DNA from: Cognatilysobacter claricitrinus
GTDB taxonomy: Bacteria; Pseudomonadota; Gammaproteobacteria; Xanthomonadales; Xanthomonadaceae
Assembly: GCF_045866565.1 (NCBI RefSeq)
Contig: NZ_BAAFZV010000002.1
Location: 434,001 to 498,000 of the forward strand
Direction of reading: 5' to 3'
Length of the DNA: 64,000 nucleotides
The position numbers and the translations under genes are program-made. Under the pieces are notes generated by a model, which had not been told where the DNA came from, ran no database searches, and was given only the letters and a program-made list of their open reading frames with translations. This document shows, piece by piece, positions 1 to 8,817 of this stretch. Position 1 is the first letter of the stretch; each line of letters opens with the position of its first letter.

Positions 1-728
1 CGTGGCAGTCCGCCCGCCTGGCCGACGCGCAGCAGGAAGCCCTCGATATCCGGAACGCGCGCGTTCGACGGATCGTGCCGGAGCGCAAGCCCGGCCTGGA
101 TGCCGGTCGGGCTCTGCGCGATCCAGCCGATATAGCCGGGCGCGTAGCGCTTGCTGATGAAGCAGTGCAGCGCGTCGGCCTGCGCGAGCTTCGCGCCAGG
201 GAAGTCGTACTCGACGCCGTACAGGAACTGGTGCACTTCGCCCAGGCCGCAGCGCCGCGCCACGCGCGAGCGCGCGCCGTCCGCGCCGACGAGATAGCGC
301 GTGCGCCCGACGCCTTGCACATGCCAGCCGCCTTCGATGCGCTCCGCATCGGTGAACGCGCAATCCAGGCGCAGGTCGACGCCGTGTGCGCGCAGCTGCT
401 GCGCCAGCCAGCGCATCACCTGCGGCGTGTCGGTGGTGAGGAAGTAGTAGCCGGGCGCGGCGAGCGCGACCTGCTGCAGGTTCGGCGCGTACAGGCGCAC
501 CTGTTCGACGCGACGCGTCATCGACGCCGGCACGCGGTTGAGAAGCGTCTGCTCGGCCGCCTCCTTCACGATGATGCCGGTGGTATGCAGCTTCTCGCCC
601 GGATCGCGCTTGCGTTCGAGCACGACGACGCGCAGGCCGCGCTGCACAGCCGCGAGGGCGCACGCGGCGCCGGCAAAACTCGCGCCGACGATGACGACGT
701 CGGCATCGAAATCGGTGTTGGCGGACAT
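1..728 (-). CDS. NAD(P)/FAD-dependent oxidoreductase, partial (3' end cut by window edge)
   Basis: The reading frame starts at ATG 728 and runs off the left edge, so only about 242 residues are visible. The N-terminus reads DVVIVGASFAGAACA followed by VVVLERK, a Rossmann dinucleotide fold of the FAD-binding type (variant GxSxAG). A second FAD motif, LVGADGARSRVA, lies near residue 145. This layout is that of aromatic-hydroxylase or geranylgeranyl-reductase-like flavoproteins. The substrate cannot be told because the C-terminal half is missing. The gene is divergent from the isoamylase gene, with about 210 bases between them. Confidence 0.85.
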   Translation of the reverse strand, partial: MSANTDFDADVVIVGASFAGAACALAAVQRGLRVVVLERKRDPGEKLHTTGIIVKEAAEQTLLNRVPASMTRRVEQVRLYAPNLQQVALAAPGYYFLTTDTPQVMRWLAQQLRAHGVDLRLDCAFTDAERIEGGWHVQGVGRTRYLVGADGARSRVARRCGLGEVHQFLYGVEYDFPGAKLAQADALHCFISKRYAPGYIGWIAQSPTGIQAGLALRHDPSNARVPDIEGFLLRVGQAGGLP

Positions 729-940
729 GGCGCTCCGGTCGATGGCCCGCGTGCAGGATCGACGCGCGCGGCGAGGCGACGATGGCCGCCGCGTGAAGTG
801 AACTTGAAGTCGCGCTCGGAACGCCCTTTACGCACACCGGCCGCTATCCGGCCAGCGGTCGGCATGAATACGTATGCAGGCGACGTTGTGCAGGTGCACC
901 TGCGCGGATAGTCGTCCCGCCTCCATGCCGGACGTGTCCC

Positions 941-3262
941 ATGACGAAGTCGCGCTTCCACGTCGTCGCCTCGCTGGTGGTCGCCCTGCTGCTGGTGGCC
1001 GCGCCCGTCATGCGCGCGCACGCGTCGATCGATGCCCGCACCCTCGGCGGCCGCTACGACGCCACCAGGGCCAACATCAATTTCCGCGTGTATTCCTCGC
1101 GCGCCACGCGCGTCGAGGTGTGGATCTACAAGACCGCGTCCGGCGCGCAGGAAGTCGTGAAGTACGTGATGACCAAGGACGCCGCGACGCAGGTTTGGTC
1201 GAAGACGGTCTCCGTATCCACGCTGCAGACCACGTACGGCATCACCGGTCCTGTCTATTACGGTTACCGCGCCTGGGGGCCGAACTGGACCTACAGCAGC
1301 ACCTGGACGAAAGGCACGTCGACCGGTTTCGTCAGCGATGTCGACAGTGCGGGCAATCGCTTCAATCCGAACAAGCTCCTGCTCGATCCGTATGCGCGCG
1401 AGGTCAGCCAGGATCCGCAGACAGCGACCTGCCGCGACGGCACGATCTACGCGAGCGGCGCGACCAACCGCGCGAAGGACAGCGGTGCGTGCGCATCGAA
1501 GGGCGTCGTCATCGCTGCTGATACGACCAGCATCGGCACCAAGCCGACACGCGCGTTCAAGGACGACGTGATCTACGAAGTGCACCTGCGCGGATTGACG
1601 ATGAACGACACGTCGCTGGCGTCGTCGATCCGCGGCACCTACGCGGGCGCAGCGAAGAAGGCGTCGTATCTGGCTGGCCTCGGCGTCAACGCGGTCGAAT
1701 TCCTGCCCGTGCAGGAAACCCAGAACGACAGCAACGACGTCGACCCGAACTCCGACACCGGCGACAACTACTGGGGCTACATGACGCTCGGCTACTTCGC
1801 GCCGGATCGCCGCTACTCGTCGGACAGGACCGCGGGCGGCCCGACGCGCGAATTCAAGGCGATGGTGAAGGCATTCCACGACGCCGGCATCAAGGTCTAC
1901 ATCGACGTCGTCTACAACCACACGGGCGAAGGTGGTGCATGGGGCGGCACCGACGGCCGCACGGTCTACAACGTGCAGAGCTGGCGCGGCCTCGACAACC
2001 CGACCTACTACTCGCTCACCAGTGATTTCCAGCAGTCGTGGGACAACACGGGCGTCGGCGGAAACTACAACACGCACAACCCGGTCGCGCAGGACCTGAT
2101 CGTCGACTCCCTCGCGTACTGGCGAGACGCACTCGGCGTCGACGGTTTCCGTTTCGACCTGGCGTCGGTGCTCGGCAACACCTGCGAACACGGCTGCTAC
2201 AACTTCGACAAGATGGACTCGAGCAATGCGCTCAACCGCATCGTGCGTGAGCTGCCGCCGCGCGCCGCAGGCGGCGGTTCCGGCATCGACCTGATCGCCG
2301 AGCCGTGGGCGATCGGCGGCAATTCGTACCAGGTCGGCGGTTTCCCGACCGGATGGTCGGAATGGAACGGCGTCTTCCGCGATGACATCCGGAAAGCGCA
2401 GAACAAGATGGGCGTGGCCAACGTCACTACCGGCACGCTGGCGACGCGTTTTGGCGGATCGTGGGATCTCTACGGCGACGACGGACGCAAGGCGTGGAAT
2501 TCGGTGAATTTCCTCGTCGCGCACGACGGGTTCACGCTCAACGATCTCTATGCCTACAACACCAAGCAGAACAGCCAGCCGTGGCCGTATGGGCCATCGG
2601 ACGGCGGCGAGGACAACAACAACAGCTGGGACCAGGGCGGGGACGTGCTCGCACAGCGCCGCGCGGTGCGCACCGGCTTCGCGTTGATGATGCTGAGTGC
2701 CGGCGTACCCATGATGACCGGCGGCGACGAAGTGCTGCGTACGCAGTTCGGCAACAACAACGCCTACAACCTCGATTCGCCCGCGAACTGGCTGTACTGG
2801 ACGCGCAGCACGATCGAAGCCAACCACCAGACGTTTTCGTCACGCCTCGTCGCATTCCGCAAGGCACATCCGGCATTGCGGCCGGCGAACCAGTACTCGG
2901 GCGTCGACAACAACGGCAACGTGATGGAACAGCTGCGCTGGTTCATGCCCAACGGCCAGCAGGCGACCAGTGCGTACTTCACCGACCCGAACAACCACGC
3001 GCTGGCATGGCGCATTGACGGTACCGAATTCGGCGACACGGCCAGCGCGATCTACGTCGCCTACAACGGCTGGTCCGCCGACGTGAACTTCACCCTGCCG
3101 TGGCCCGGCACCGGCAAGAACTGGTATCGCGTCACCGACACCGCGACGTGGAACGAAGGCGCGAATACGGTGGTCGCACCTGGCAGCGAAACGCTGATCG
3201 GTGGCGAGAACACGGTGTACGGGCTGCAGGCGCGATCAGTGATGTTGTTGATCGCGAAGTGA
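941..3262 (+). CDS. Secreted isoamylase / glycogen-debranching enzyme (GH13)
   Basis: A 773-residue enzyme predicted to hydrolyse alpha-1,6 branch points in glycogen or amylopectin. Residues 1-28 form a Sec signal peptide (KSR, hydrophobic core, AHA end), so it acts outside the cytoplasm. An early-set beta-sandwich follows (about 30-150), then the GH13 barrel. The conserved regions are present: DVVYNH near 320, VDGFRFDLAS near 400 with the nucleophile Asp, LIAEPW near 452 with the acid Glu, and AHDGFT near 526 with the third Asp. Length and secretion match Pseudomonas-type isoamylase rather than cytoplasmic GlgX. No glycogen-metabolism gene lies nearby, so it probably serves scavenging of external polysaccharide (inference). 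Confidence 0.93.
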   Translation: MTKSRFHVVASLVVALLLVAAPVMRAHASIDARTLGGRYDATRANINFRVYSSRATRVEVWIYKTASGAQEVVKYVMTKDAATQVWSKTVSVSTLQTTYGITGPVYYGYRAWGPNWTYSSTWTKGTSTGFVSDVDSAGNRFNPNKLLLDPYAREVSQDPQTATCRDGTIYASGATNRAKDSGACASKGVVIAADTTSIGTKPTRAFKDDVIYEVHLRGLTMNDTSLASSIRGTYAGAAKKASYLAGLGVNAVEFLPVQETQNDSNDVDPNSDTGDNYWGYMTLGYFAPDRRYSSDRTAGGPTREFKAMVKAFHDAGIKVYIDVVYNHTGEGGAWGGTDGRTVYNVQSWRGLDNPTYYSLTSDFQQSWDNTGVGGNYNTHNPVAQDLIVDSLAYWRDALGVDGFRFDLASVLGNTCEHGCYNFDKMDSSNALNRIVRELPPRAAGGGSGIDLIAEPWAIGGNSYQVGGFPTGWSEWNGVFRDDIRKAQNKMGVANVTTGTLATRFGGSWDLYGDDGRKAWNSVNFLVAHDGFTLNDLYAYNTKQNSQPWPYGPSDGGEDNNNSWDQGGDVLAQRRAVRTGFALMMLSAGVPMMTGGDEVLRTQFGNNNAYNLDSPANWLYWTRSTIEANHQTFSSRLVAFRKAHPALRPANQYSGVDNNGNVMEQLRWFMPNGQQATSAYFTDPNNHALAWRIDGTEFGDTASAIYVAYNGWSADVNFTLPWPGTGKNWYRVTDTATWNEGANTVVAPGSETLIGGENTVYGLQARSVMLLIAK

Positions 3263-3287
3263 CTCGTCTGGTCGGTTGCACTCGAGC

Positions 3288-3311
3288 GCTGCCCGGCATC
3301 GGCCGGGCAGC
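3288..3311 (+). terminator. Strong hairpin between convergent genes
   Basis: A perfect 10-bp stem (GCTGCCCGGC paired with GCCGGGCAGC) closed by an ATCG tetraloop lies 26 bases after the isoamylase stop and 40 bases before the end of the convergent methyltransferase gene. There is no T-run on either side, so it is not a classical intrinsic terminator. It may slow polymerase or protect both 3' ends. Confidence 0.5.
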
Positions 3312-3350
3312 TCAGCAATCTTACGAGTGGAGACGGTACGCGATCGCGTA

Positions 3351-4193
3351 CTAGCGCCTCACCGCCAGCACGCCGTCGAGCGCCAACTCCGCACGAAAGC
3401 CCGCCGCCTTCAGGCGTTTGGCGACTTCACGCGGCACGTCACGGCCGCTGGTCAATGCGTTCGGTGCGCCGGTGTAGTGGAAGAGGCGGGCGCCGCGTCG
3501 TGCGACACGCGCGAGCTGGTCGTAGAACACTTTCGAGTACAGCTCGCCGGCGATGCCGAAGCGCGGTGGGTCGTGCAGCAGCGCGTCGATGGATGCGTCG
3601 GGAATGTCACGAATCGCTTGCGACACGTCTGCGTGCGTGAGTTCGAGTCGACCACCCGAGGCCGGTGCGTCGGGATCGGGTGACCACGGGTTCAGCGTGC
3701 GCAGCCACAGCACGTTGTCGTTCTTTTCGAACGAGCGGATGCGGGCGACGCCTGCATCAAGGCAGCATGCGGCGAAATAGCCGAGACCGCCGCAGGTATC
3801 GAGCACCACCTTGCCGCGTGGCTCGACCAGCGCCACCTTGCGACGCGCGTCGTCGAGCGGCGAGGCTTTCGACGTCGGCAGCATCTTGATGCCGTCGATC
3901 TCGAACGTCGGCACGCCCCATTCGGTCGGCACCAGTTTGATCAGCGAGCCGGCGTAGCGCGACACCGGTCCAAACGCGTCGCCGTCCCAGTGATAGATGG
4001 TTCGATCTTTCAGCGCATCGGGATACGGATAGCCGATGCCGTTCCATTGCCAGTCGTTGGCGGCGAGCGTCGCGATGCCGGTCGAGCGACCGAGATCGAG
4101 CGAGCCCGTCCATTGCGCCGCGCCGTCGTTGCGCGCGCGCAGCAACGCCTCGGCGTCGGGACGGGTCAACAGCGGGCCGGTGTAGTGGGGCAC
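3351..4193 (-). CDS. Class I SAM-dependent methyltransferase (COG2521-like)
   Basis: About 280 residues. Motif I reads VVLDTCGGLGYFAACC near residue 126, followed by an acidic strand end (IRSFEKND). A DPPRFG motif near 205 resembles the post-I/IV region of the predicted COG2521 methyltransferases. The substrate is unknown. The start is uncertain: no ATG, GTG or TTG lies between the stop of the upstream DUF2185 gene at 4303 and the GTG at 4193, which I use here with only a weak GGA upstream. The roughly 100 bases before it, read in this frame, still look protein-like (EPVFVASPGYRYRV), which hints at a longer N-terminus or an old fusion. Confidence 0.75.
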   Translation of the reverse strand: MPHYTGPLLTRPDAEALLRARNDGAAQWTGSLDLGRSTGIATLAANDWQWNGIGYPYPDALKDRTIYHWDGDAFGPVSRYAGSLIKLVPTEWGVPTFEIDGIKMLPTSKASPLDDARRKVALVEPRGKVVLDTCGGLGYFAACCLDAGVARIRSFEKNDNVLWLRTLNPWSPDPDAPASGGRLELTHADVSQAIRDIPDASIDALLHDPPRFGIAGELYSKVFYDQLARVARRGARLFHYTGAPNALTSGRDVPREVAKRLKAAGFRAELALDGVLAVRR

Positions 4194-4302
4194 GTCGAAT
4201 CCGGATCGGCGCGACGGCAGGCCCGCCGCGGGAGCGACACGATAGCGGTAACCCGGGGATGCGACGAAAACCGGCTCGCGAGTACGCGTGTCGAACCGGA
4301 CG

Positions 4303-4650
4303 CTATCCGCCGCGCGAGCGCACCGAGCGCCAGGCGACCGCTTCGGCAAACCCGTTCGTGGCCTCGCTGCGTTCGAGGGTCGCGCCGATCGGCTGGAACA
4401 GCCACGGCACGATCGACGGGTCGAGCTGGGCGATCGCGTCGACCGCGTAGATGCCGAAGCAGTCCGGGTCGACCATCTCCGAATCGTCCTCGTCACCGGC
4501 GAAGAAGCGCCAGCCGGAGTCGCCGGGCCAGACCGGATGCGAGCGGTACATCCATCGGATCGGGGCGTGGTCGACCATCACCCGGTGGCTCGCGATGCAG
4601 CCCCCCAGGTCGGTGACGTGCGGAAGAAGTCGTCCTTCCGGCAGTAGCAC
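4303..4650 (-). CDS. DUF2185 domain protein
   Basis: A 115-residue protein from a GTG start. The central stretch (GGCIASHRVMVD, then PIRWMYRS, DSGWRFFAGDED and the FGIYAVDAIAQLDPSIVPWL region) matches the small DUF2185 family, which has no established biochemical function and is often found in one or two copies in proteobacteria. It lies just upstream of the methyltransferase gene on the same strand and may be co-transcribed with it. No catalytic residues can be assigned. Confidence 0.72.
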   Translation of the reverse strand: MLLPEGRLLPHVTDLGGCIASHRVMVDHAPIRWMYRSHPVWPGDSGWRFFAGDEDDSEMVDPDCFGIYAVDAIAQLDPSIVPWLFQPIGATLERSEATNGFAEAVAWRSVRSRGG

Positions 4651-4886
4651 AGCCGATTCCCCAGTCCATCGGTCGATATCGCTGCGTCGACGGTGTTGGC
4701 CCGACCGCTGCCAACCGCCGCGTCGCCCCGCTGGCAGTCTGGACCAGCCGCCGCGATACGCGCGCCGGCTTGCACCAAAGGGCAGGGTTTGGCGACGAGC
4801 GGGCGTTTGGCGTCCGCGAACGTCACGTAGGCCGCGCGAATTCCGGAGTGAGCGCCTCGAAACCCGCGAATCCAGCCCTGCTGGCG

Positions 4887-5687
4887 TCAGGCGCGCAAGC
4901 CGCCGGCGTTGTCGACCGACGGCTCGGCGTCCTCGTCGTCTTCCGGGTCGCAGTCGGCGTCCTCGTTCTCACCGAAGCCGATCTTTTCCACCACCGCCGT
5001 GCCCAGCGCCTTGCGCGCCAGCGGGTCGTAGGCGCGCGTGCAGCGCAGCTCGGTGAGCACCTGGAAGTCGCCGCGGTCGGCGGTGAGCGCCAGCACCCAG
5101 TCCTTCACCTGCCGCTTCGCGCCCGGGCTCAACGGATCCGATGCGCCGGCAACCGCGATGAAATTGCTGGTCTGCGTGCCCGGGAATACGGCTTCGAAGT
5201 CGGGCTGGCCGTCCGGGCCGCAGGTCGATGCCAGGCACAGCACCTGGTACTGCGCGCTGCCGCCGGCGAGGCGCTCGAGTTCGGCATACGTCAGCGGATC
5301 ACCCGGCCGCACGACGCGCTTGTGGTGCAGCACGGGCGTGAGGTCGACCGTACACGTCGGCGAGGTGAGCTCGACGTTGATCCACACGATCGCGCGGTCG
5401 GCGGTCTCGACGTCGATCGTGCAACCGGCGATGCGGTAGGTCGACGTGGTCGCGGTGGCGTCGTCGGGCTCGCCCGCGATGCGCTCGAAGATGTCGAGGC
5501 GGCGGCCGATGTTGTCGGCGTCGAGCACGCGCGCCAGGCGCTGCGCGTCGCTGAGTTTCGCGACGTTCGCGCGCGACGGCGCGATCGCCGTCGTCGCCGT
5601 GGCTGCGGGCGGCGGCGTGGCGGCGTCGCGGCTGCAGCCGCTGGCAAGCAGCAGGGCGGCCAGAAGCAGTAGAAGGCGATGGGGCAT
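4887..5687 (-). CDS. Hypothetical lipoprotein
   Basis: 266 residues. The N-terminus MPHRLLLLLAALLLASGCS is a clear lipoprotein signal with lipobox LASGC, so the mature protein is lipid-anchored in the periplasm or outer membrane. The rest is soluble with several Cys residues (AGCTID, TCTVD, VLCLASTCG, LRCTR, DADCDPED) that could form disulfides, and it ends in an acidic tail. I do not recognise a domain. It is transcribed in the same direction as the outer-membrane protein gene upstream, 89 bases away. Confidence 0.8.
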   Translation of the reverse strand: MPHRLLLLLAALLLASGCSRDAATPPPAATATTAIAPSRANVAKLSDAQRLARVLDADNIGRRLDIFERIAGEPDDATATTSTYRIAGCTIDVETADRAIVWINVELTSPTCTVDLTPVLHHKRVVRPGDPLTYAELERLAGGSAQYQVLCLASTCGPDGQPDFEAVFPGTQTSNFIAVAGASDPLSPGAKRQVKDWVLALTADRGDFQVLTELRCTRAYDPLARKALGTAVVEKIGFGENEDADCDPEDDEDAEPSVDNAGGLRA

Positions 5688-5776
5688 CGAATACACAGGC
5701 GGGGCGAACGCAGGCGCAATGGTAGGCGCGCGACGGAACAATCGCCGAGTCCGCGTGGCGCGACTGCCGACGCCGG

Positions 5777-6676
5777 TCACAGCCCCGCGCCCCAGCGGTA
5801 CTGCCATGCCACGCCGAGCGCGTCGAAGTTGTTGTGCGTACGCGCCGACACGCCGCTGCTGGCGGTGACCTTCACCGAATTGCGCCGGTTCAGCGGCTTG
5901 GCCAGCACGAAACCCAGGCGCGCGTTCTGCTGCAGGTCGTCGTTGACGACGCCGTCGATCGCGCTGCGGCCACCGGCGAACAACGTACCGTCGAGCGACA
6001 GCCACGTGCCCGACGCGAAGCCGTAGATCACGTGCGCCTGCACCGCATATACCGGCCGTTGCGAGCGCGTGCGGTCGCCGAGGAAGTCGTCGTTGTGGGT
6101 GAAGAACGTGCCTGATGCCTGCAGCTCCAGCGTCCACGGCCCCGTCGCCTTCGACACGCCGATTTCCGGCTTGATCGACCAGCGATGGCTGCTGATGTTG
6201 ACGATACGCGTCGGGTCGTACTGCCCCCATGGCGGCGCGACCTGCACGCTGGCGCCGACGATCAGGTCCTGCTTCCACGTGCGGAACGCGGTCGTGTCCA
6301 GCGCGGGCGCGCCGAGCAGGTTGATCGACACGCGGAACGCAGGCCGGGCGAAACCGCGCACGTGGCGGTCGACCGGCTGCCGCTGGTAGTTCGCGGTGCC
6401 GTCGAGCTGCGTATACGGCGCGATCGCATCGAACTTGCCGGAGCGGCCGCCGAAGTCGAGCACGCGTGCGTACGCGACCACCAGGCTGTTGGTTTCGAGA
6501 TGCGCGTCGGTAATCGGCAGCGAGGGATCGAACGACGGGCCACCACGCGTCAGCACGTTGCCGACGATCACGAAGTTAACGCCGACGGGTGCGTTCGAAT
6601 ACGCACGCGGCTCGATGTCCTGCGCGCGAATCGTGAAAGCAGCAAGTGCAAGTAGCGTCGCGACCGCGAGCCGCAT
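5777..6676 (-). CDS. Outer-membrane transporter-like protein (MetA-pathway/phenol-degradation family fold)
   Basis: 299 residues starting at ATG 6676 with a Sec signal peptide ending near IRAQD. After it come alternating hydrophobic/polar strands with aromatic ends (SLVVAYARVLDFGG, WTLELQASGTFF, VYAVQAHVIYGF), ending in a C-terminal aromatic strand (VAWQYRWGAGL). This is the pattern of the putative MetA-pathway outer-membrane barrel family, whose substrates are mostly unknown. The end strand is compatible with Bam-mediated insertion. Confidence 0.75.
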   Translation of the reverse strand: MRLAVATLLALAAFTIRAQDIEPRAYSNAPVGVNFVIVGNVLTRGGPSFDPSLPITDAHLETNSLVVAYARVLDFGGRSGKFDAIAPYTQLDGTANYQRQPVDRHVRGFARPAFRVSINLLGAPALDTTAFRTWKQDLIVGASVQVAPPWGQYDPTRIVNISSHRWSIKPEIGVSKATGPWTLELQASGTFFTHNDDFLGDRTRSQRPVYAVQAHVIYGFASGTWLSLDGTLFAGGRSAIDGVVNDDLQQNARLGFVLAKPLNRRNSVKVTASSGVSARTHNNFDALGVAWQYRWGAGL

Positions 6677-6772
6677 CGCGAAACGCTGCGTGGCCGCGCG
6701 CAGTCGAAGCGTCGGGCGGGCCGATGCTAGAGTCGGTCGCCTCGCGCACAGCAACGCCGGAGCTTGGTCGAC

Positions 6773-7690
6773 ATGAGCACTGCACCGTATCCGATCGGTA
6801 CGCCGGGCCGCCCGTGGGGCGACACGGAAATCGCCACGTGGCGCGCCGCGCAGACGCGGAAGCGCAGCTATGCGGACGAGGTCGTGACGTCGATCGACGC
6901 CCTGCGCGCGCGCTTCGACGTCGAGCAGTACGGGCAGCTCGACTACGACGGGGAACACTTCCCGCTGCTCGCGATCCGCAGCCGGGACTGGCGCGACGAT
7001 CTGCCGGTGGCGCTCGTCACCGGGGGCGTGCATGGCTATGAAACGAGTGGCGTGCATGGCGCGCTGCAGTTCGTCGACCGGCATGCGCAGGATTACGCCG
7101 GTCGCATCAACCTGCTGGTGGCGCCTTGCGTCAGCCCATGGGCGTACGAGCGCATCCATCGCTGGAACGTGCATGCGACGGACCCGAACCGGTCGTTCCG
7201 TGAAGGCAGCAAGGCGGAGGAGTCCGTGGCGCTCATGCGTCTGGTTGCGCCGATCCGCGATCGCACGCTGGTGCACATCGACCTGCACGAGACCACCGAC
7301 ACCGACGAGACCGAGTTCCGTCCCGCGCTGGCCGCGCGCGACGGCAAGCCGTTCGAACCCGACGGCGTGCCCGATGGCTTCTACGTGGTCGGCGATACCG
7401 AGAACCTGCAGCCCGCGTTCCAGCAGGCGATCATCGATGCCGTGGCGCGCGTGACCCACATCGCGCCCGCGGACGCGAACGGCCTGATCATCGGCTCCCC
7501 GGTGGCGGGTCATGGCGTCATCAACTATCCATTGAAGCAACTGGGCCTCTGCGCCGGCATCACCGACGCGCGCTACGTCACCACGACCGAGGTGTATCCG
7601 GACAGCCCGCGCGCGACGCCGCAACAGTGCAACGATGCGCAGGCCGTGGCCGTCTGTGCCGCGCTCGACTACGCGCTCGCGCATCGCTGA
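6773..7690 (+). CDS. M14-family metallopeptidase (carboxypeptidase/aspartoacylase superfamily)
   Basis: 305 residues from ATG 6773; the in-frame TTG nine bases earlier is less likely. Zinc-binding motif HGYETSG (HxxE) lies near residue 86 and the third zinc ligand lies in HIDLHETTDTDE near 168. DPNRSF near 142 matches the substrate-carboxylate Asn-Arg pair of M14 enzymes. TEVYPD near 270 may carry the catalytic Glu. No signal peptide is seen, so it is cytoplasmic, cleaving a C-terminal residue or a side-chain acyl group. A strong terminator follows it. Confidence 0.85.
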   Translation: MSTAPYPIGTPGRPWGDTEIATWRAAQTRKRSYADEVVTSIDALRARFDVEQYGQLDYDGEHFPLLAIRSRDWRDDLPVALVTGGVHGYETSGVHGALQFVDRHAQDYAGRINLLVAPCVSPWAYERIHRWNVHATDPNRSFREGSKAEESVALMRLVAPIRDRTLVHIDLHETTDTDETEFRPALAARDGKPFEPDGVPDGFYVVGDTENLQPAFQQAIIDAVARVTHIAPADANGLIIGSPVAGHGVINYPLKQLGLCAGITDARYVTTTEVYPDSPRATPQQCNDAQAVAVCAALDYALAHR

Positions 7691-7707
7691 AGCCACTGCA
7701 TCGAACG

Positions 7708-7737
7708 CGAAAAGCCCCACCGGAGCGGGGCTTTTCG
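7708..7737 (+). terminator. Rho-independent terminator, bidirectional
   Basis: An 11-bp perfect stem (CGAAAAGCCCC / GGGGCTTTTCG) with an 8-base loop. The T-rich arm follows on plus and the A-rich arm becomes T-rich on minus, so it can end both the M14 gene and the convergent OmpA-domain gene. Confidence 0.85.
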
Positions 7738-7759
7738 AGCCTGTCCAAAGACGGACGCG

Positions 7760-8545
7760 CTACTTCGCGCCGGCCTGCACGCCCTTGTCGACGACCAGCT
7801 TGACGACGACCTTGCGTGCGTTCGCGTTGCTGCCGGAGCCCGCTTCGGCGTGGACGCCCATGCCGTCCGGTGCGCGCACGCGACCGGGCATCAGGCCGCC
7901 CTTCTGCTGCAGGAAGTTCGCAACCGCATGGCCGCGCGCGGTGCTGAGCTTCTGGTTCGCCGCGGGGTTGCCGGTGGAATCGGTGAAGCCCTGCATCACC
8001 ACCTGGTAGCCCTTGGTTTCCTTCGCCTTCGCCGCGAACGCCAGCAGGTCGGACTGCGCCTTCGACGACAGCTTCGCGCTGCCCGAATTGAACAGCACGT
8101 CGACAGTCGCAAGCGCTTCGTACGTGCCGAAGTCGTTCATGCGGTTGTTCATGTCTTCCATGCTCTTGCCGGTGCCGGCACGCACCTGCCGCGCGGTCTT
8201 GAGGTCATCGGAGGTGAACGAGATGCCGGTGGCATGCTGCATCGAACCCATCGACACGAGGTCGGCCGTAATCGGCAGGCCCGGGAGCAGCGTTCCCTTG
8301 TCGACCTTGTCATGGATCACGCCGGTCAGGCCCTTCTTCTGCTTGTAGGTCGTCTCGGGCGTCACCGTGATGGTGTGGTCGACGCGGTTGGTGTCGCGCA
8401 CCGTGATGGTGTCGCCCTGGATCGCGGTGATGTAGCCCTTGATCGTGCTCTTGTCGCCGTCGGCTGCGAACACCGGCAACGCGGCCAGCATGGCCACGAG
8501 TGCGGCGATCAGCATCACGTACTTGGAACGCTTACTGGTAGTCAT
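7760..8545 (-). CDS. OmpA-family C-terminal domain protein with signal peptide
   Basis: 261 residues from ATG 8545 with a GAAGGG ribosome site. A signal peptide ends at VFAAD. A DUF5666-like N-terminal beta part (GYITAIQGDTITVRDTNRV) follows, then an OmpA/MotB peptidoglycan-binding domain from about residue 145 (LATVDVLFNSGSAKLSSKAQSDL, then GFTDSTGNPAANQKLSTARGHAVANFL). The conserved Asp and Arg that hold diaminopimelate are both present. It likely links to peptidoglycan in the periplasm without being a barrel itself. Confidence 0.85.
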   Translation of the reverse strand: MTTSKRSKYVMLIAALVAMLAALPVFAADGDKSTIKGYITAIQGDTITVRDTNRVDHTITVTPETTYKQKKGLTGVIHDKVDKGTLLPGLPITADLVSMGSMQHATGISFTSDDLKTARQVRAGTGKSMEDMNNRMNDFGTYEALATVDVLFNSGSAKLSSKAQSDLLAFAAKAKETKGYQVVMQGFTDSTGNPAANQKLSTARGHAVANFLQQKGGLMPGRVRAPDGMGVHAEAGSGSNANARKVVVKLVVDKGVQAGAK

Positions 8546-8817
8546 GGCAGTGCCCTTCTGGCTGGTTCGGGATGCGGCGTGTCCGCACGGCATGCCGGCA
8601 TTGGCCGGCCGACGTCGTCGGCGCAACGCCGATGCGGATACAGCGGCGTCGCGACCGAGCCCGGAGCACGGGCCATGGACGCAGCGGGAGCCTCGCGCAA
8701 GCCCGATGGGCGCGCCATTGACTCTTGGTGAACCGGTCGATTCCCCTTCGGGCACGGTCCGTTGCGGACCGTTTTGAACGGCGATTCCACGCCGCGGGTC
8801 GACGCTGAACGCGCGCG

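Noticed and set aside
566..2827. Very long open frame on the minus strand opposite the isoamylase gene
   Set aside because: GC-rich codon bias keeps antisense frames open; its translation is Arg/Val-rich without motifs and lies opposite a clear enzyme.
4578..4826. 82-residue minus-strand frame upstream of the DUF2185 gene
   Set aside because: GTG start, no ribosome site, no family; overlaps the DUF2185 start. I leave the 4651-4886 gap without a gene.
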